A stretch of 64,000 nt of DNA from Erysipelotrichaceae bacterium (GTDB lineage: Bacteria > Bacillota_I > Bacilli_A > Erysipelotrichales > Erysipelotrichaceae). This document shows positions 62,325 through 64,000 of the stretch, piece after piece. The notes under the pieces are model-generated. The model saw nothing but the letters and a program-made list of their open reading frames with translations, ran no database searches and had not been told where the DNA came from. The position numbers and the translations under genes are program-made. How positions within the stretch are numbered: position 1 is the stretch's first letter; each line of letters opens with the position of its first letter. The stretch spans positions 1 to 64,000 of the forward strand of contig JAAXXT010000004.1 of assembly GCA_013334325.1 (NCBI GenBank), given 5' to 3'.

Positions 62325-62353
62325 AGCAAGTGTGTCAACCACACTTGCTTTAT
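62325..62353 (+). terminator. hairpin after mglC, related to the mglB hairpin
   Basis: AGCAAGTGTG-TCAAC-CACACTTGCT, 10-bp stem, then TTATC. Its CAAGTGTG...CACACTTG core is the same as in the mglB-mglA hairpin at 59731-59766. Confidence 0.7.
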
Positions 62354-62363
62354 CTAAGGAACC

Positions 62364-63260
62364 ATGGAAACCATCACAATATCACCTGAACTAAAACTAT
62401 CTAGAGTCATTCAAGGATTCTGGCGTCTACAAAGCTGGCATTTTACCCCTATACAACTTTGCGATTTCATTCATGAAGCGATAAAACTAGGGGTCACTAC
62501 TTTTGATACAGCGGAGATCTATGGAGACTATGAGGCAGAAGCTCAATTAGGGGCAGCTCTAAGATTAGATCCAAGCTTAAGATCAAAGATCCAAATCATC
62601 ACTAAGACTGGAATCAATAAGCCTCATCCTGATTATCCATATCGAACCAAACACTATGAGACGAGTTATGAGAAGATCATCTCATCGTGTAATAAGAGTT
62701 TAGAGAAACTAAATACAGATTATATTGATGTTTATTTGATTCATCGTGAAGATCCTTTCTTTGATCATCATGGAGCTGCGAAAGCATTCGCAGAACTAAA
62801 AGCTCAAGGAAAAATCAGAGCTTATGGGGTATGTAATTATGATCCAATAAAGTTCCATGCGTTTAATGAAGTAACCGATCATGCCTTGGTGACCAATCAA
62901 ATTGAAGTATCTCCATTACAGTTTGAGCATTTCAATTCTGGAATGATGGATCTTCTTCAAATGGAAAATGTTCATCCTATGTTTTGGTCTCCTTTAGCTG
63001 GAGGATCCATCTTCACTTCAGATGATCCTGCGTGTGCTGAAGTTCGACAAGTCTTAAGCAGAATTGCCCAAAACCATCATTGTGAGATGGATACCGTTGT
63101 GTATGCCTGGTTACTAATGCATCCTGTCAAAGGGATGGTGATCAGTGGTAGTCAAAAGATCGATCGACTAAAAAATGCGGTCGATGCTTTATCACTTCGT
63201 TTAGATCTAGAGGAATGGTATGAAATATATCTAGCTTCAGGCAAGCAAGTCTTGCGCTGA
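62364..63260 (+). CDS. aldo/keto reductase (YdhF-like)
   Basis: A 298-residue TIM-barrel reductase. The catalytic set is Asp and Tyr in TFDTAEIYGDYEAEAQLG (about 45-62), Lys in IITKTGIN (about 79) and His in VYLIHREDP (about 124). NADPH site near VISGSQKIDRLKNAVDAL (about 257-274). The overall sequence fits the YdhF/AKR11-like 'oxidoreductase' group. A TAAGGA site is five bases before the ATG. It lies between mglC and galE, so it may act on galactose or a derived aldehyde (inference). Confidence 0.87.
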   Translation: METITISPELKLSRVIQGFWRLQSWHFTPIQLCDFIHEAIKLGVTTFDTAEIYGDYEAEAQLGAALRLDPSLRSKIQIITKTGINKPHPDYPYRTKHYETSYEKIISSCNKSLEKLNTDYIDVYLIHREDPFFDHHGAAKAFAELKAQGKIRAYGVCNYDPIKFHAFNEVTDHALVTNQIEVSPLQFEHFNSGMMDLLQMENVHPMFWSPLAGGSIFTSDDPACAEVRQVLSRIAQNHHCEMDTVVYAWLLMHPVKGMVISGSQKIDRLKNAVDALSLRLDLEEWYEIYLASGKQVLR

Positions 63261-63273
63261 AAAAGGGAGAAAT

Positions 63274-64000
63274 ATGTCTATTTGTGTATGTGGTGGAGCA
63301 GGTTATATAGGAAGTCACGCTGTAAGATGTCTTTTTGATCATGGATTAGATATTATCGTCATAGATAATCTGTCCAAAGGTCATCGCTTATCTGTGGATC
63401 CTAATATTCCTTTCTATCAAGGTGATTTAAGAGACCGAGTTTTTTTAGATAAGGTCTTCTCAGAAAATAAAATTGAAGGTGTTATCCATTTCGCTGCGGA
63501 TTCTTTGGTGGGTGAAAGTGTATTAGAGCCCCTAAAGTATTACCAAAACAACGTAATGGGCACACTAACACTCTTAGAAGTCATGAATCAACACAAGGTA
63601 AAAACCATCATCTTTTCATCTACTGCGGCTACATATGGGGAACCTGTCTCAACACCTATTCTTGAAGAAGATCCCACGATACCCACAAGCCCTTATGGGG
63701 AATCTAAATTGGCTGTGGAGAAATTATTAAAGTGGTGTGATCATGCGTATGGGATAAAATACATCGCTTTGCGTTACTTCAATGTGGCAGGTGCTCATCC
63801 TAGTGGAGACATAGGAGAAGACCATCAACCTGAATCCCATCTCATTCCTTTGATTCTAAATGTTGCTTTAGGTAAGTCTCCATCTCTCAAGATCTTTGGG
63901 ACAGACTATCCAACGAAAGATGGAACCTGTATACGAGATTATATTCATGTCATGGATCTGGCTGAAGCTCATTTCTTAGCGCTAAACAAGGTTCAAGAAA
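63274..64000 (+). CDS. galE: UDP-glucose 4-epimerase, truncated by the window edge
   Basis: The first 242 residues are present; the rest lies beyond base 64000, so this is an edge effect and not a broken gene. NAD motif CVCGGAGYIGSHAVRCL at the start, the catalytic Ser in IIFSSTAATYGEP (about 111-123) and the YxxxK pair in PYGESKLAVEKLL (about 139-151), then NVAGAHPSGDIGEDH. It interconverts UDP-galactose and UDP-glucose. AGGGAGAAAT precedes the ATG. Third visible part, with mgl and galK, of galactose use. Confidence 0.93.
   Translation, partial: MSICVCGGAGYIGSHAVRCLFDHGLDIIVIDNLSKGHRLSVDPNIPFYQGDLRDRVFLDKVFSENKIEGVIHFAADSLVGESVLEPLKYYQNNVMGTLTLLEVMNQHKVKTIIFSSTAATYGEPVSTPILEEDPTIPTSPYGESKLAVEKLLKWCDHAYGIKYIALRYFNVAGAHPSGDIGEDHQPESHLIPLILNVALGKSPSLKIFGTDYPTKDGTCIRDYIHVMDLAEAHFLALNKVQE

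Noticed and set aside
63274-64000. galE as a truncated pseudogene
   Set aside because: The frame is intact up to the window edge, with all visible motifs in place; the cut is an edge effect.
1-64000. Mycoplasma-type code with TGA read as tryptophan
   Set aside because: Several genes end cleanly at TGA (4080-4082, 63258-63260, 40250-40252), and tryptophan positions in conserved motifs use TGG.

Overview
The window is AT-rich chromosomal DNA with the look of a low-G+C Gram-positive (Bacillota or a close relative such as Erysipelotrichia/Izemoplasma-type lineages; the taxon is an inference). Evidence: strong AGGAGG-type ribosome binding sites, TTGACA-17-TATAAT promoters, lipobox lipoproteins in place of periplasmic proteins, a SipW-type signal peptidase, YesMN-type regulators, and TGA used as a normal stop (for example at 4080-4082 and 63258-63260), so the mycoplasma code does not apply. 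I see no rRNA, complete tRNA, insertion sequence, prophage or CRISPR array.

Layout. 0-3 kb: an ECF sigma/anti-sigma pair and an XRE-repressor/membrane-protein pair, each bounded by a 50-bp repeat (three copies) that looks like a tRNA 3' end plus a terminator. 3.1-6.9 kb: an OsmF/YehZYXW-type osmoprotectant ABC importer. 7-10.8 kb: an LRR lipoprotein, a GH17-like glucanase, and a divergent TetR/glycosyltransferase pair. 10.8-26.7 kb: a large catabolic locus headed by a PrpR-type regulator that has lost its sigma-54 contact motif; it contains a DUF1537 sugar-acid kinase, Fe-alcohol dehydrogenase, DapA-family lyase, PdxA2-like dehydrogenase, an SLC13-like permease, three tandem two-domain esterase-like hydrolases, a YhcH protein, a BNR (sialidase-fold) protein and an MFS transporter. 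26.9-37.4 kb: EamA transporter, DsrE and AhpD-like redox proteins, a TetR-controlled MMPL exporter operon, and a MacB-like ABC transporter with its own two-component system.

37.4-42.8 kb is the region I find most unusual: a divergent degenerate-GGDEF/LuxR regulator next to an operon of two DUF1102-like secreted proteins, an extended SipW-type signal peptidase and a 645-residue protein that joins an archaeal-style DUF5305 ectodomain to cytoplasmic MshEN (GspE N-terminal) modules. This looks like an archaeal-type surface-protein export locus wired to an intracellular, possibly c-di-GMP-related, sensor. 42.9-46.8 kb: pseudouridine catabolism (psuK with its own HTH, psuG), a small membrane protein, an orphan pseudopilin fused to BspA-type LRRs, and a thioesterase. 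47-51.7 kb: Tex, a flavocytochrome-c-like flavoprotein, a PHP phosphoesterase.

51.8-64 kb is a galactose region: nucleotidyltransferase and galK on the minus strand; a response regulator/histidine kinase/galactose-binding lipoprotein three-component system; mglBAC; an aldo/keto reductase; and galE cut by the window edge. No galT is present in the window, so the nucleotidyltransferase may fill that step (inference).
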